Shown piece by piece: positions 5,131 to 5,783 of a stretch of DNA of 5,783 nt (its first letter is position 1; each line of letters opens with the position of its first letter). The notes beneath the pieces are model-generated. The model saw only the letters and a list, made by a program, of their open reading frames with translations. It was not told the DNA's origin and did no database searches. This DNA comes from Anthropogastromicrobium aceti (GTDB taxonomy: Bacteria; Bacillota; Clostridia; Lachnospirales; Lachnospiraceae). The position numbers were made by a program, and so were the translations under genes. The DNA lies in assembly GCF_025567095.1 (NCBI RefSeq), contig NZ_JAOQJH010000051.1. One strand, written 5' to 3'.

Positions 5131-5186
5131 CCAAGTTACCAAAGTCAAAAACGTTTGTGCTTGCACGATAAGTTTTATGATCTTGG
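5131..5186 (+). other. Nested stem-loop between the T-box terminator and trpE
   Basis: Three collinear pairings nest in this stretch: CCAAG/CTTGG (5131-5135, 5182-5186), AAAAC/GTTTT (5148-5152, 5172-5176) and GTGC/GCAC (5157-5160, 5163-5166). An alternative outer pairing is TATACC (5127-5132) with GGTATA (5191-5196). The remaining bases to trpE hold only its ribosome binding site. There is no U-tract, so it is not a terminator. It might affect message stability or translation, or be chance; the stems are short and separated by internal loops. Confidence 0.3.
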
Positions 5187-5246
5187 AATAGGTATATAGA
5201 AAATAAAAGGCTCCGCATACCGGCATGACAGCAAAGGAGGATCACA

Positions 5247-5783
5247 ATGCAGATTATTACATCACTAGAAGAATTAAGACAAAAAGCAGTTGGATATCGT
5301 GCCGTACCGGTTGCAGGAGAACTGTTTTCAGATGTGCGAACACCAATCGAGGTCTTACGTATATTAAAAAATGTCAGCAGCCATTGCTTTTTATTTGAGA
5401 GTGTGGAAAATCAGGAAATTTGGGGACGATACACATTTCTTGGATTTGACCCGAAAGAAGAGATTGCATTTACAGGAGGCAAAAATCCAAGAGGTCGCAT
5501 TGAAGAAGTTTTAAAGGAATATAAAAGTCCGCGCATGGAAAATCTTCCATCATTTACAGGAGGATTAGTCGGTTATTTTTCTTATGATTACGTAAAGTAC
5601 AGTAATCCAAAGCTAAAGCTTGATGCGAAGGATGAGGAAGGCTTTAAGGATGTCGATGTGATGCTTTTTGATAAGGTCATTGCATTTGACAATGTAAAGC
5701 AAAAGATCATTATCATGGTGACAGTCAAGACAGACGAGCTTGAGAAAAATTATGAGACAGCTGTTCAGACAATCAAAAAAATC
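5247..5783 (+). CDS. trpE: Anthranilate synthase component I, N-terminal part (runs off window)
   Basis: The 179 visible codons are the N-terminal part of anthranilate synthase component I (usually about 490-510 aa), which makes anthranilate from chorismate with ammonia from the TrpG subunit, the first committed step of tryptophan synthesis. FLFESVENQEIWGRYTFLGFDP (48-69) corresponds to the LLES...RYSFIG region; Glu51 and Ser52 match residues known to bind feedback tryptophan in TrpE. FTGGLVGYFSYDYV (103-116) is the conserved glycine-rich N-domain stretch. The chorismate-binding catalytic domain lies beyond the window. AAAGGAGG with 6 nt spacing precedes the ATG. PabB is a relative, but the Trp-specific T-box upstream and the LLES-like motif favour TrpE. 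Expression should rise when charged tRNA-Trp is scarce, with enzyme feedback as a second layer. It is probably the first gene of a trp operon continuing to the right. Confidence 0.92.
   Translation, partial: MQIITSLEELRQKAVGYRAVPVAGELFSDVRTPIEVLRILKNVSSHCFLFESVENQEIWGRYTFLGFDPKEEIAFTGGKNPRGRIEEVLKEYKSPRMENLPSFTGGLVGYFSYDYVKYSNPKLKLDAKDEEGFKDVDVMLFDKVIAFDNVKQKIIIMVTVKTDELEKNYETAVQTIKKI

Noticed and set aside
5155..5181. Second promoter for trpE ending in TATGAT at 5176-5181
   Set aside because: The -10 is good, but the only -35 candidates are weak and spaced 15-16 nt, and the strong promoter upstream of the T-box explains expression.
4762..5226. Minus-strand small open frames over the trp leader
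   Set aside because: They lie on the complement of a structured T-box RNA and its spacer, lack ribosome binding sites and look non-protein-like.

Overview
The window looks like chromosomal DNA from an anaerobic, moderately AT-rich member of the Clostridia, most likely a Lachnospiraceae-type gut commensal. The signs are strong GGAGG ribosome binding sites, an oxygen-labile two-subunit Fe-S hydro-lyase, a T-box leader controlling trpE, and Firmicutes-type promoters and terminators. The genus cannot be fixed from the sequence alone.

Left edge (1-475): the C-terminal tail of a gene that resembles a GH32-type glycosidase ends at 160. It is followed by a coding-like stretch with no usable start codon (159-416), probably the 3' remnant of a broken gene. 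A long, nearly symmetrical hairpin (425-473) closes this side and can also terminate the opposing operon.

Centre (556-4717): a compact L-tartrate utilisation locus. On the minus strand, in order of transcription, lie a DASS/SLC13-type carboxylate permease (3510-2248), the L(+)-tartrate dehydratase alpha subunit TtdA (2155-1250) and its beta subunit TtdB (1188-556). A LysR-family regulator (3815-4717) is transcribed divergently. The 304-bp divergent region holds a minus-strand promoter with a perfect -10 and a poor -35, as expected for an activated promoter. It also holds a LysR-type dyad and two direct repeats 21 bp apart. The inferred pathway is import of tartrate (or a related C4 dicarboxylate), dehydration to oxaloacetate, and entry into reductive C4 metabolism. 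Gene content and divergent layout parallel the E. coli ttdR/ttdAB/ttdT system, but the order differs (permease first) and the permease is not an obvious TtdT orthologue.

Right edge (4788-5783): a strong sigma-A-type promoter drives a tryptophan T-box leader. It has a UGG specifier codon, a UGGC acceptor-binding bulge that fits the G73 discriminator of bacterial tRNA-Trp, and a 16-bp intrinsic terminator. It precedes trpE, which runs off the window after 179 codons. A further nested stem-loop lies between the T-box terminator and trpE. This unit is functionally independent of the tartrate locus.

No CRISPR array, insertion sequence, tRNA or rRNA gene was seen. The window contains no clearly undescribed system. 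The points most worth a second look are the orphan gene remnant, the regulatory architecture of the tartrate locus and the accessory structures around the T-box.
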